In this document: piece after piece, positions 1 to 7,271 of the stretch
Layout: each line of letters begins with the position of its first letter
Numbering within the stretch: the first letter of the stretch is position 1
Origin: CAZWVA01 sp964636885
GTDB taxonomy: Bacteria > Desulfobacterota_D > UBA1144 > Nemesobacterales > CSP1-2
Length of the DNA: 37,630 bases
NCBI GenBank assembly: GCA_964636885.1
Contig: CAZWVA010000021.1
Span: 1 to 37,630 of the forward strand
Direction: 5' to 3'
The notes under the pieces: generated by a model
Database searches by the model: none
What the model was told of the DNA's origin: nothing
What the model saw: only the letters and a program-made list of their open reading frames with translations
Made by a program: the position numbers and the translations under genes

Positions 1-296
1 TCGAATGGGCAAGGGAAATGGAGGGGCAGGGGGCCGGGGAGATTCTCCTTACAAGCATGGATATGGATGGAACGAAGGCCGGATACGATATCGGACTTAC
101 AAGGGCAGTATCCCGTTCCGTTGGAATCCCCGTAATAGCCTCTGGAGGCGCCGGCACACTGGAGCATCTTTACGAGGGGCTTACATTGGGGGAGGCCGAT
201 GCCGTCCTTGTCGCTTCTATCTTTCATTACGGCGAGTATTCCATTCGGGAGGCGAAGTTTTTTTTGAGGGAGAAGGGAATTCAGATCAGGATATGA
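1..296 (+). CDS. hisF: Imidazole glycerol phosphate synthase subunit HisF (3' part)
   Basis: Only the C-terminal ~97 residues are present; the gene enters from the left edge, in frame from base 3, and stops with TGA at 294-296. The stretch ILLTSMDMDGTKAGYD matches the HisF segment carrying the second catalytic aspartate, and VIASGGAGTLEHLYEGL is the phosphate-binding loop of the late strands of the (beta/alpha)8 barrel. HisF is the cyclase half of the HisF-HisH complex: it uses ammonia from HisH to turn PRFAR into imidazole glycerol phosphate and AICAR in histidine synthesis. The next gene starts 58 bp downstream on the same strand, so the two may be co-transcribed. Identification is firm, but the N-terminal half cannot be judged. 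Confidence 0.93.
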   Translation, partial: EWAREMEGQGAGEILLTSMDMDGTKAGYDIGLTRAVSRSVGIPVIASGGAGTLEHLYEGLTLGEADAVLVASIFHYGEYSIREAKFFLREKGIQIRI

Positions 297-354
297 TAGG
301 TCATTAGCATCTTGTAAGGGATTTTCTAAGAGCTTCTTAGCGGGAGGCGATAGA

Positions 355-1404
355 GTGACGATAAGAGAAGAGCTTGAGGAAATAGAGAGGAAGGTGCTCT
401 CCCCTTTTGCGGCCTTAAGCTCAGAGAGTAAGGGGAGGATGAGGCCAGAAGAGCCCTGTCCAATCCGAACCGCCTTTCAGAGGGACAGGGACAGGATAAT
501 ACACTCAAAGTCATTCAGGAGAATGAAACACAAAACCCAGGTCTTCCTCTCCCCAACGGGAGATCACTATAGAACCAGGCTTACACACGTGATAGAGGTC
601 TCCCAGATCGCAAGGACGATTTCAAAGGCCCTGAGGCTCAATGAAGACCTCACCGAGGCGATCGCCTTGGGACACGACCTTGGGCATACACCCTTCGGTC
701 ATGCAGGTGAGGCTGTACTCGATGAGATATTCCCAGGGGGATTTAAACACGTTATACACAGCCTCCGTGTCGTGGACGTCCTGGAAAGGGACGGTCAGGG
801 GCTCAACCTAACCTACGAGGTTAGAGACGGCATCTCCAAACATTCAAAGGGGATGGGACCGGTTGACAATCCGGAATACCGCCCCGAAACGATGGAGGGA
901 CAGGTCGTAAGGGTCTCGGATCTGGTTGCTTATGCTAACCATGACGTCGACGATGCCATAAGGGCGGGAATCATAACGATCGATGATCTGCCGAGGGAAT
1001 GCGTAAGGGTCCTCGGAAAGACCAATTCCGAGAGGATAAACAGGATGGTAACGGATATCATATTCGAGACGAAGAGGGTAGGCGAAAAAAGGGTGGTTAT
1101 CAGTAAGGAGGTCGAGGAGGCAATGGTTGAACTTAGGGGCTACCTCTTTAACACCGTCTATATGAATGAGGAGATAAAGAACAATTTCCTAAAGGCAAAG
1201 AAGATAATGAGAGAGCTTTACGAGTACTTCTGTAGCCATCCGGAGGAGTTCTGGAAGACCTATAATAGAAGCCCGCGAGAGGGTGAGCCGCTTGAGCGTG
1301 CCGTATGCGATTTTATCGCGGGCATGACGGATTCATATGCGATCTCTATTTATGAGAAGGTATTTTTGCCTAAAAAGTGGCAGGGGGATCTGAATAGGCC
1401 CTAA
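355..1404 (+). CDS. dgt: dGTP triphosphohydrolase-like HD protein
   Basis: This 349-residue protein belongs to the HD superfamily of dNTP triphosphohydrolases, which split dNTPs into deoxynucleoside and triphosphate. The metal-site motifs are visible: RLTHVIEV (first His, about residue 77), then GHDLGHTPFGHAGE (HD pair and third His, about residues 103-116), and a later YANHDVDDA segment supplying the last Asp. The opening phrase CPIRTAFQRDRDRIIHSKSF is typical of the shorter dGTPase-like group rather than the ~500-residue E. coli Dgt. The GTG start at 355 has a GGGAGG Shine-Dalgarno sequence 5-10 bases upstream. It sits between hisF and mqnA without an obvious pathway link, and a role in dNTP pool control is inferred from the family. 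Substrate preference cannot be read from sequence. Confidence 0.92.
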   Translation: MTIREELEEIERKVLSPFAALSSESKGRMRPEEPCPIRTAFQRDRDRIIHSKSFRRMKHKTQVFLSPTGDHYRTRLTHVIEVSQIARTISKALRLNEDLTEAIALGHDLGHTPFGHAGEAVLDEIFPGGFKHVIHSLRVVDVLERDGQGLNLTYEVRDGISKHSKGMGPVDNPEYRPETMEGQVVRVSDLVAYANHDVDDAIRAGIITIDDLPRECVRVLGKTNSERINRMVTDIIFETKRVGEKRVVISKEVEEAMVELRGYLFNTVYMNEEIKNNFLKAKKIMRELYEYFCSHPEEFWKTYNRSPREGEPLERAVCDFIAGMTDSYAISIYEKVFLPKKWQGDLNRP

Positions 1405-1450
1405 TGCCATAGGCGATACGGCTCCGTATGCCTCTAGGGGAGTAGGAGAT

Positions 1451-2269
1451 ATGGATTTGATCAAACTCGGCTCTGTGCCCTTTTTAAACGTCAAGCCCTT
1501 GGTTTCACCGCTCGAAGAGGGTCTGGTAGAACACGATTTCGAGATTATCTACACGCCACCCTCCATCCTCTCAAGTACGCTTTTTGAAAAAAAGGTCGAT
1601 CTGGGGCTCCTTCCCGTCGCGGAGTTGATAAAGCGAGGGAGATACAGTGTCGTCCCTAATATCTCGATCTCGTCTTACGGAAAGGTAGACAGCGTCATAC
1701 TTCTTGCCAAATCGAACCTAAGGGAGCTTAAAACGGTTGCAGTTGATGCAAGGTCTCGGAGCTCAACCGCTCTTCTCAGAATCATCTTAGAGGTCTTCTA
1801 TAAAACCTCTCCCACATATATCCGGAGGGAACCGGATGATGGGTTTCTCATAGGGGTAGACGGTGGGATGTTAATAGGAGACACCGGGCTCAAACTCAGA
1901 TACTTCCCTCCCAAGGGATACAGGGTCTTTGATCTAGGCGAGATATGGACAGAAGAAATCGGGCTTCCCTTTGTCTATGCGGTCTATGCGGTAAACGAGG
2001 GGGTTCTCCTGGGGAGAAACCTCGAAGCCCTGGGGGAGGCAAAGTCTATTGGACTGAGAACGGTTAAAAAGATAGCAAGGGCCGAGTCTATAAGACTCGG
2101 GCTCGGTGAAGAAATCTGCCTACGTTACCTCACGGAAAGGATCAGGTACGATCTCGGAGAGAGGGAGATAAAAGGGATAGTGGCCTATAGCGGGTTCCTT
2201 TCTCAGATCGAAGAGGCAAGGGCGATTAGCGATTTACAGATCTATTCCGAAGGGAGATACACATCTTGA
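1451..2269 (+). CDS. mqnA: Chorismate dehydratase MqnA (futalosine menaquinone pathway)
   Basis: The 272-residue product has the MqnA/MqnD periplasmic-binding-protein-like fold. The start LIKLGSVPFLNVKPL corresponds to the family's G-x-V-x-(F/Y)-L-N-x-x-P-L opening. Known role: dehydration of chorismate to 3-[(1-carboxyvinyl)oxy]benzoate, the entry step of the futalosine route to menaquinone. The next gene, mqnD, overlaps it: the TTG start of mqnD lies in TTGA with this gene's TGA, so translation is probably coupled. A GGGGAG sequence lies about 10 bases before the ATG. Later pathway candidates occur in this window (amidohydrolase at 4468-5703; UbiA/UbiX pair at 17309-18728), while MqnB, MqnC and MqnE are not in view. 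Separation from MqnD rests on the N-terminal signature and the gene pair. Confidence 0.9.
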   Translation: MDLIKLGSVPFLNVKPLVSPLEEGLVEHDFEIIYTPPSILSSTLFEKKVDLGLLPVAELIKRGRYSVVPNISISSYGKVDSVILLAKSNLRELKTVAVDARSRSSTALLRIILEVFYKTSPTYIRREPDDGFLIGVDGGMLIGDTGLKLRYFPPKGYRVFDLGEIWTEEIGLPFVYAVYAVNEGVLLGRNLEALGEAKSIGLRTVKKIARAESIRLGLGEEICLRYLTERIRYDLGEREIKGIVAYSGFLSQIEEARAISDLQIYSEGRYTS

Positions 2270-3096
2270 ATAAAATCAATATGAGACTCGGACACAGCCC
2301 CGATGCGGATGACGCATTCATGTTTTACGGAATGGCAAGTGGATGTGTAACATCGGATAAGATCGACTTTACCCACGTAATAGAGGAGATACAAAGCCTA
2401 AATAGGAGGGCTCTAAACGGTGAGTTAGAGGTTACGGCGATCTCCGTCCACGCTTACCTTTTCGTCCAGGATAGGTACAGGATACTCTCATGCGGGGCGA
2501 GTATGGGCGAGGGGTACGGGCCTATAGTTGTGGCAAGGGAGGGTATCAATAGGCTCAATGGAAAAAGGATCGGTGTCCCCGGAAAACTCACAACGGCCTT
2601 TCTCCTCCTTAACCTATATGCCGATGGTTTTATCCCCGTTGAGATGCCGTTTGACAGGGTGATGGATGCCGTAAGGGATGGAGAGGTCGAGGCCGGCCTT
2701 ATCATCCATGAGGGACAGCTTACGTATAGGGATTTTGGACTAAAGAGCGTTCTAGATCTTGGAGATGCGTGGGCAAGGGACACCTCACTTCCACTTCCAC
2801 TCGGAATAAACGTCGTAAGGAGGGACATCCCCCAGGATCTTCAGGATGAGGTCTTAAGGGTACACAGGGAAAGCATTGACTACGGACTCACACATAAAGA
2901 CGATGCCCTCAGGTACGCCCTTCGGTTCGGAAGGGGGATGGGTAGGGATCTAGGCGAGAGGTTCGTCCTCATGTACGTGAACGAGTATACGAGGGATATG
3001 GGAGAGAAGGGAAAGAAGGCACTCGATCTTCTCTTTTTACAGGCCCTTAGGAAGGGGATCGTTAGGAAGAAGGTCAGATTGGACATACTGGAATAG
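2266..3096 (+). CDS. mqnD: 1,4-dihydroxy-6-naphthoate synthase MqnD
   Basis: The N-terminus carries GHSPDADDAFMFYGM, a highly characteristic MqnD signature. Length is 276 residues, usual for the family. MqnD splits cyclic dehypoxanthinyl futalosine into 1,4-dihydroxy-6-naphthoate, the last step before prenylation and decarboxylation in the futalosine menaquinone pathway. The start is TTG at 2266, forming a TTGA overlap with the mqnA stop; this start gives exactly the expected N-terminal length and no better one exists nearby. Chorismate entry and naphthoate release are thus encoded side by side, a common arrangement. After the TAG at 3094-3096 comes a 310-bp stretch with only a possible decayed ORF before the oppositely oriented operon ending at 3407. 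Confidence 0.93.
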   Translation: MNKINMRLGHSPDADDAFMFYGMASGCVTSDKIDFTHVIEEIQSLNRRALNGELEVTAISVHAYLFVQDRYRILSCGASMGEGYGPIVVAREGINRLNGKRIGVPGKLTTAFLLLNLYADGFIPVEMPFDRVMDAVRDGEVEAGLIIHEGQLTYRDFGLKSVLDLGDAWARDTSLPLPLGINVVRRDIPQDLQDEVLRVHRESIDYGLTHKDDALRYALRFGRGMGRDLGERFVLMYVNEYTRDMGEKGKKALDLLFLQALRKGIVRKKVRLDILE

Positions 3097-3175
3097 CGGA
3101 TCTCAATAAGAGGGCGCTTCTATAGTCCGCTTTTGATTGTCTTTGAGTTCATGTCCCTACTAAACGCTTGGGCTT

Positions 3176-3375
3176 CTATGTAACCTCCAGCTCACGGGCG
3201 TAGTGGAGAAGCAGTTCCGTACTAGAAAGGTCTATAAGGTGTGAGAGGGGAAGCGTGTTCTTTAGGATCTTGCCTCCGCCATCTGAAGTATTTGGTTTAA
3301 TGCGTTCATAGGGAGAATGGATTCGGGATCATGGATAACGGCTTTTTCATCATACGCCTATACGATAAATCCCAT
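3176..3375 (-). pseudogene. Possible decayed ORF downstream of the fusion gene
   Basis: The 310-bp gap 3097-3406 contains no intact gene. On the minus strand one frame reads from an ATG at 3375, hits a TAG at 3358-3360, then runs as protein-like sequence (segment EKAVIHDPESILPMNALNQI) to a TAA at 3262-3264. A second frame overlaps it and continues with GGGKILKNTLPLSHLIDLSS followed by TELLLHYARELEVT to a TAG at 3176-3178. Composition and codon choice resemble neighbouring genes. Two coding-like pieces in different frames with an internal stop are what a frameshifted gene remnant would look like, and it lies directly behind the 3407-4462 gene on the same strand. No family is recognised, and the open stretches are short enough to be chance. 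Confidence 0.28.
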
Positions 3376-3406
3376 CTGGTTAGAGATAGAGAAGAGTAAA
3401 AGGCCG

Positions 3407-4462
3407 CTAAACAAGGGGTCTAATCTGGGAAACGAATCGACTCAGTGACCCAACAAGCCTTTTAAACCGAAAGGGGTTACTTTCCGGATGCCTGTTTCTA
3501 CTATCTATCTCAATCTGCATGGCGGGAATGCCGAACCTCCTCGAAACGAATTTTGTAATGGTCATCTGACGTGAAGCCGGAAACACGTGAAGGCCACCGG
3601 GAGTAAGGCCATCCGCCTTTACCGATTCTTCGAGTTTCTTTAGATAGAGATCCCTTCCCAGGAGGAATTCTCCCTCGTTTCCTACCCCCGGATATATATC
3701 CCCACCTCCCTCTACAGTCGTGCCGTGTATGTCAAGGACGAGTCTTATCCCGAATCCCTTTACTATCTCTTCGAGCTTCTTTTTAAAAGGAGCGTCGTCG
3801 TAGAAATTCGGGTCGGTTTCCGATGCCCAGTGCGTGTAGAGCGCATGGCAACCCGTGAGTGTATGGAGGATAACGGAGATCGCCCCTGTGTACCTCTCCT
3901 CGATCTTTAGTTTATTCATCCTTAAATGCGCCGTGGCATGGGATGCGGTAACGAGGATAGGGATCTCCCCTCTAAGAAACATAAGACCGGGGGAGTTAGA
4001 AGGAGGAAACTCCCTATAACGTTTCTCCTGTGATCCCTCGAATATAAGAGCGAATCGAACCGGATCATTAAGTGCGATAGAGCCGTGTCTTCTCCAGCTC
4101 CCAGATGGAATCCTGCTCTCTTTTTTAAGAGCGCTCCTTAGCGCTTCTCCGGCTTCGTATAGGTAAAAAACGTGATCCTTGTACCTTAGACTCTTTCTCC
4201 TATACAGTCTGAGTTCGGTTCCCTCTACACGGTCGATCTCCCTGAGTTTCCTATCCACATCGGTGCAGATCTCGTAAAGCTCCCCGGTAACCGTTCCCTC
4301 ACAGTCCCCATCGAATAAGGCAACGGGGTATTCCATTTTGGTGTCATAGAGTTTGCCGGGTAGATCTAGTGCCTCTATCAGGTTACACCCTTCTAAATGG
4401 TGATTTCTCTCCTCTCCCTGGAGAAGAGTTCCGTAGACAAAGAGCTTGGCCTCGTTACCCAT
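3407..4462 (-). CDS. Gamma-glutamylcyclotransferase / N-formylglutamate amidohydrolase-like fusion
   Basis: This 351-residue protein joins two domains. Residues about 6-120 form a GGCT/AIG2-like domain: KLFVYGTLLQG (5-16) is the glycine-rich substrate loop, and the acidic residue in DRVEG (Glu80) followed by LYRR fits the family's catalytic Glu. Such domains release 5-oxoproline from gamma-glutamyl compounds. Residues about 158-345 resemble the N-formylglutamate amidohydrolase (zinc peptidase-like) family: VTASHATAHL (His175), DPNFYDD (~217-223) and LVLDIHGT (Asp244, His246). Both domains handle glutamyl-type substrates, so a two-step hydrolysis or cyclisation is an inference, not shown. The ATG at 4462 lies 5 bp after the amidohydrolase stop, making this the last gene of a three-gene minus-strand operon. 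Actual substrates are unknown. Confidence 0.75.
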   Translation of the reverse strand: MGNEAKLFVYGTLLQGEERNHHLEGCNLIEALDLPGKLYDTKMEYPVALFDGDCEGTVTGELYEICTDVDRKLREIDRVEGTELRLYRRKSLRYKDHVFYLYEAGEALRSALKKESRIPSGSWRRHGSIALNDPVRFALIFEGSQEKRYREFPPSNSPGLMFLRGEIPILVTASHATAHLRMNKLKIEERYTGAISVILHTLTGCHALYTHWASETDPNFYDDAPFKKKLEEIVKGFGIRLVLDIHGTTVEGGGDIYPGVGNEGEFLLGRDLYLKKLEESVKADGLTPGGLHVFPASRQMTITKFVSRRFGIPAMQIEIDSRNRHPESNPFRFKRLVGSLSRFVSQIRPLV

Positions 4463-4467
4463 CTGGG

Positions 4468-5703
4468 TCAGGAATACGTATCGGGGTAAACCGTCTTACC
4501 ACTTACCATAACCAGTTTTACGTCGCCTTTGCAGGAGGAGATAACCGAGAGATAGGGGTTCGAAGAGACGTGTGTGGGGGTGAGAAAGATAAGATCCGCT
4601 TCTTTCCCCTTCTCTATACTTCCGGTTTTATCCTCTAGGAAGAGGGCTCTTGCTCCACCGAGCGTTGCCAGGTAGACGGTAAAGAAAGGGGCTTCCTTAC
4701 CCAATTCTCCTCCAAACGTTAAATAGAAGAACCTCAGTTCTTCGAAGAAATCCAGATTTAAGTTGCTTGAAAGCCCGTCTGTCCCGATCCCTATTCGTTT
4801 TAGTCCGGTGTATAGCTTAACTGGGGGGCAACCGACCCTGAGAAGGTAATTGCTCCTCGGACAGAGGACTATTCCGAGATCGTGTTTTCCTATCTCCTCC
4901 ACCTCTTCCGGAAGGACGTGAACCATGTGAACAGCGGTGACCTTCGTTCCTTTAAAGGGTTTTAATCCCTTTATATACTGAAACGGTGTGTTCGCCGTTT
5001 TCCTTGGAAAGGGCCTCCTTCCTACCATTGGGAGTATCCTCCGATCGAAGCCGTTTTCCTCCCCTCTTACGAAAACCGTCTCTTCCGGGCTTTCGGCTAT
5101 ATGGATCCCCAAAGGGGTTTTCTCCTTTCGGCAGAACCTAAAGACGTTTTTAAGGAGGTCAGGTGAGCAGGAGTATGGTGCATGAGGAAACGGTCTTTCT
5201 TCAAACGTTTCTCCCTTCTCGAAGGAGAGTGTATTCCAAGAGTCCCTATGCCTGTCGAAGAGTTCGACGAAGAGAACCGTTCTAAGTCCAGATCCCCTGA
5301 GTATGGATTTATCCCTCCCAAAGGAAGATATCTCACCAACCGTTGTTACACCGCTTTCTATAAGCGTTTGTATCCCGTCTCTTACGGACCTTTCTATCTC
5401 TTCTCCTTTTATCTCCCTCTTTTTGGCTCTTATAACATCCTGGAGCCATCCTATAAACCCATTGGGTTTTCCTACCCTTTTCTTTATCCATCCTAGCTCA
5501 AGGTGGGTGTGGGCGTTTATGAATCCGGGAAGGAGTATCCCCCTTCCGAGATCCAGGGTCTTTATGCTCTTATGGGCCTTTCTTAGGTTTGAGGCCTTTC
5601 CGATCTCTCCGATTTTCCCATCGACTACGAGGACGGCTCCCCCATTTATCGGGGGAGAGGAAATAGGCAGGATGGTTTCCGCTGTAATCAGTGTCCTTTC
5701 CAT
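4468..5703 (-). CDS. Amidohydrolase, candidate aminodeoxyfutalosine deaminase (MqnX-like)
   Basis: A 411-residue member of the metal-dependent amidohydrolase superfamily, of the chlorohydrolase/SAH-deaminase group. Metal-site motifs appear in order: FINAHTHLELGW (His65, His67), GIHIAES (~200), VHMVHVLP with the next metal His, and GIGTDGLSSN with the catalytic Asp. This layout fits 6-aminopurine deaminases acting on S-adenosylhomocysteine, methylthioadenosine or aminodeoxyfutalosine. Because mqnA-mqnD lie about 1.4 kb away, deamination of 6-amino-6-deoxyfutalosine (MqnX role) is the leading inference, but SAH/MTA deaminase remains possible. It starts 14 bp after the DapF-like gene and ends 5 bp before the fusion gene, so the three are one transcription unit. 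Length and motifs are intact. Confidence 0.8.
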   Translation of the reverse strand: MERTLITAETILPISSPPINGGAVLVVDGKIGEIGKASNLRKAHKSIKTLDLGRGILLPGFINAHTHLELGWIKKRVGKPNGFIGWLQDVIRAKKREIKGEEIERSVRDGIQTLIESGVTTVGEISSFGRDKSILRGSGLRTVLFVELFDRHRDSWNTLSFEKGETFEERPFPHAPYSCSPDLLKNVFRFCRKEKTPLGIHIAESPEETVFVRGEENGFDRRILPMVGRRPFPRKTANTPFQYIKGLKPFKGTKVTAVHMVHVLPEEVEEIGKHDLGIVLCPRSNYLLRVGCPPVKLYTGLKRIGIGTDGLSSNLNLDFFEELRFFYLTFGGELGKEAPFFTVYLATLGGARALFLEDKTGSIEKGKEADLIFLTPTHVSSNPYLSVISSCKGDVKLVMVSGKTVYPDTYS

Positions 5704-5717
5704 AACTTACGTGGTTC

Positions 5718-6593
5718 CTATAGTCCGAGTGAGGAGAATCTATTTATCCTTTCGAGGAGGTCTTTACTTATCGACCCTTCGCATATCTCCTCCACAGGCC
5801 CTCTCATTCTTAACGACCAGTCCTCTCTTACCTCTATCTGGAGTTCCCCACCCGGCATGGATACGGTAACGTATCTATCCGTAAAACCGTTTTTCACACA
5901 AGCCGCTGCAACCGCACATGAACTGCTTCCAGATGCGAGCGTGTATCCCGCTCCCCGCTCCCAGATGAGTATTCTGACCTTATCCCTCGAGACAACCTTT
6001 GCGAACTGGACGTTTGTTCGTTTGGGGAAGAGGCGATGTGTCTCGAGTATAGGCCCAACTTTCCTCGTATAACCATCGTCGAGTTCGTCAACGAATACAA
6101 CGCAGTGGGGGTTTCCTACGGAGACGGCCGTGAATCTGAGTATCTCACCGTTTATTCTGATCTCTTCGCCGACTACCTCCCTCTCCTCACCTTCTACCGG
6201 AATCAGACTGCTCCTAAACGTGGCATTTCCCATCTCCACGGTGACGAAGGGTACCCTGCCGTCTTTTACCTCGAGTTCCACTGAAACTACACCTCCTAGG
6301 GTATCTATCTCGAATGAATCCCTCTTCGTATATCCGTGCTCGTAGAGGAACTTGGCGAAAATCCTAAGCCCGTTTCCGCTCTTTTCCGCCTCGCTTCCAT
6401 CAGGGTTGAATATCTTAAGCCCAAAGTCGGCCTTGGGAGATGGGACGAGAAGGAGTATTCCGTCTGAGCCGATTCCCCAGTTTCTTTGACAGATGAGTTT
6501 TATGACCTCGGGTGTAGGTTGAAATGTAATATCGGCTTTATCCAAGATTATATAATCGTTTCCCAATCCGTGTGATTTAACAAACCGGTTCAT
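5718..6593 (-). CDS. DapF-like protein with Ser in place of both catalytic Cys
   Basis: The 291-residue protein has the two-domain diaminopimelate epimerase fold: FVKSHGLGNDYIILD at the N-terminus, FNPDGSEAEKSGNGLRIFA (63-80), GNPHCVVFVDE (~160-170) and WERGAGYTLASGSSSC (211-226). In true DapF enzymes the residues before GNG and before GTG are the two catalytic cysteines that interconvert LL- and meso-diaminopimelate. Here both are serine (Ser72 and Ser221), while the substrate-phosphate-like loops remain well kept. The family gives the fold with confidence; the exact reaction is open, since Ser/Ser would not act as the usual thiol/thiolate pair. It is the first gene of an operon with an amidohydrolase and a GGCT fusion, a context different from lysine or peptidoglycan genes. 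It may be a divergent epimerase or isomerase. Confidence 0.8.
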   Translation of the reverse strand: MNRFVKSHGLGNDYIILDKADITFQPTPEVIKLICQRNWGIGSDGILLLVPSPKADFGLKIFNPDGSEAEKSGNGLRIFAKFLYEHGYTKRDSFEIDTLGGVVSVELEVKDGRVPFVTVEMGNATFRSSLIPVEGEEREVVGEEIRINGEILRFTAVSVGNPHCVVFVDELDDGYTRKVGPILETHRLFPKRTNVQFAKVVSRDKVRILIWERGAGYTLASGSSSCAVAAACVKNGFTDRYVTVSMPGGELQIEVREDWSLRMRGPVEEICEGSISKDLLERINRFSSLGL

Positions 6594-6657
6594 ATGGTAT
6601 CCTCTCTTTAAAACCAGATTTGAAAGATACGGTGTTTCCCCTTTAGTGGTCTTGAAT

Positions 6658-7059
6658 TCAGATGATCTCTTCCTGATAGGCCTCTGATCCTCTAAATATC
6701 ACCCTAAATAGATCTGTGGCGGAGATGATACCTACCAGCTTTCTTCCATCCATAACGGGTAGATAACGGACGTTTTCTTCGTACATGATCCTGGCCAGAT
6801 CCTCAATGCTATCCTCGGCCTGAGCGCATTGAACCGTTTCTGTCATGACCTCTCGTATCTTGGTTTTCTCTAGGTCTTTGCCCTTCGCTATCACTCGAGC
6901 TATGAGATCACCTTGGGTGAATATGCCGAATGTCGGTTTCGGGGTTTGAACGATGAGGGCTCCCACATCGTGCTCCGCCATCATCTGAACCGCTTCCTTC
7001 ACCGATGTGTTCTCATCAACGGAGAGGACGTCTTTAGTCATGATCTCATGTGCCTTCAT
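6658..7059 (-). CDS. Tandem CBS-domain protein
   Basis: A 133-residue soluble protein consisting almost entirely of a Bateman module. The first CBS motif spans about residues 1-58 (AHEIMTKDVLSVDENTSVKE, GIFTQGDLIARV) and the second about 68-128 (IREVMTETVQCAQAEDSIED, GIISATDLFR). Such pairs bind adenine nucleotides or S-adenosylmethionine and act as energy or ligand sensors; stand-alone versions have no catalytic domain. A strong GGAGGAGAAGG ribosome site precedes the ATG, and a promoter is visible at 7106-7134, so it looks like a single-gene unit upstream of the dapF-like operon (64 bp gap). A second, longer CBS protein occurs at 19386-19844. The binding partner is not evident. Confidence 0.9.
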   Translation of the reverse strand: MKAHEIMTKDVLSVDENTSVKEAVQMMAEHDVGALIVQTPKPTFGIFTQGDLIARVIAKGKDLEKTKIREVMTETVQCAQAEDSIEDLARIMYEENVRYLPVMDGRKLVGIISATDLFRVIFRGSEAYQEEII

Positions 7060-7105
7060 GATCCTTCTCCTCCTGCTGAGGTTTATCTTGATAAGACCGA
7101 TGCCT

Positions 7106-7134
7106 TTTATATGAGTCGGCTCTTTGGCTGATAA
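7106..7134 (-). promoter_or_regulatory. Sigma-70-type promoter for the CBS gene
   Basis: Read on the minus strand, TTATCA (7129-7134) and TATAAA (7106-7111) are separated by exactly 17 bp. They lie about 47-75 bases upstream of the CBS start codon at 7059, leaving a leader of roughly 40 bases that includes the GGAGGAG ribosome site. Confidence 0.5.
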
Positions 7135-7214
7135 TCTACGATCTATTGTAAATCAAAATCCCAGATTTGTATATCCTGATAACCCGGATTTCTCGATTGC
7201 AAGTGATTAAAGGT

Positions 7215-7252
7215 GAGGAATCGAGTCTAGATCGTTCTAAGCTCGATTCCTC
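7215..7252. terminator. Perfect 11-bp hairpin, possible bidirectional terminator
   Basis: GAGGAATCGAG (7215-7225) and CTCGATTCCTC (7242-7252) are perfect inverted repeats; the 16-base loop holds a further TAGA/TCTA pairing around TCGT. It lies 20 bp beyond the stop of the dodecin gene (minus strand), in the 212-bp gap before the CBS gene. Neither side has a good T-run, so it may be a terminator aided by Rho, a processing site or an RNA 3' stabiliser. Confidence 0.45.
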
Positions 7253-7271
7253 TTCTATTGGGAGGCAAGGA

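Noticed and set aside
5303..5869. 188-codon plus-strand frame across the amidohydrolase/DapF-like junction
   Set aside because: It is antisense to two well-supported genes and shows no domain or ribosome site.
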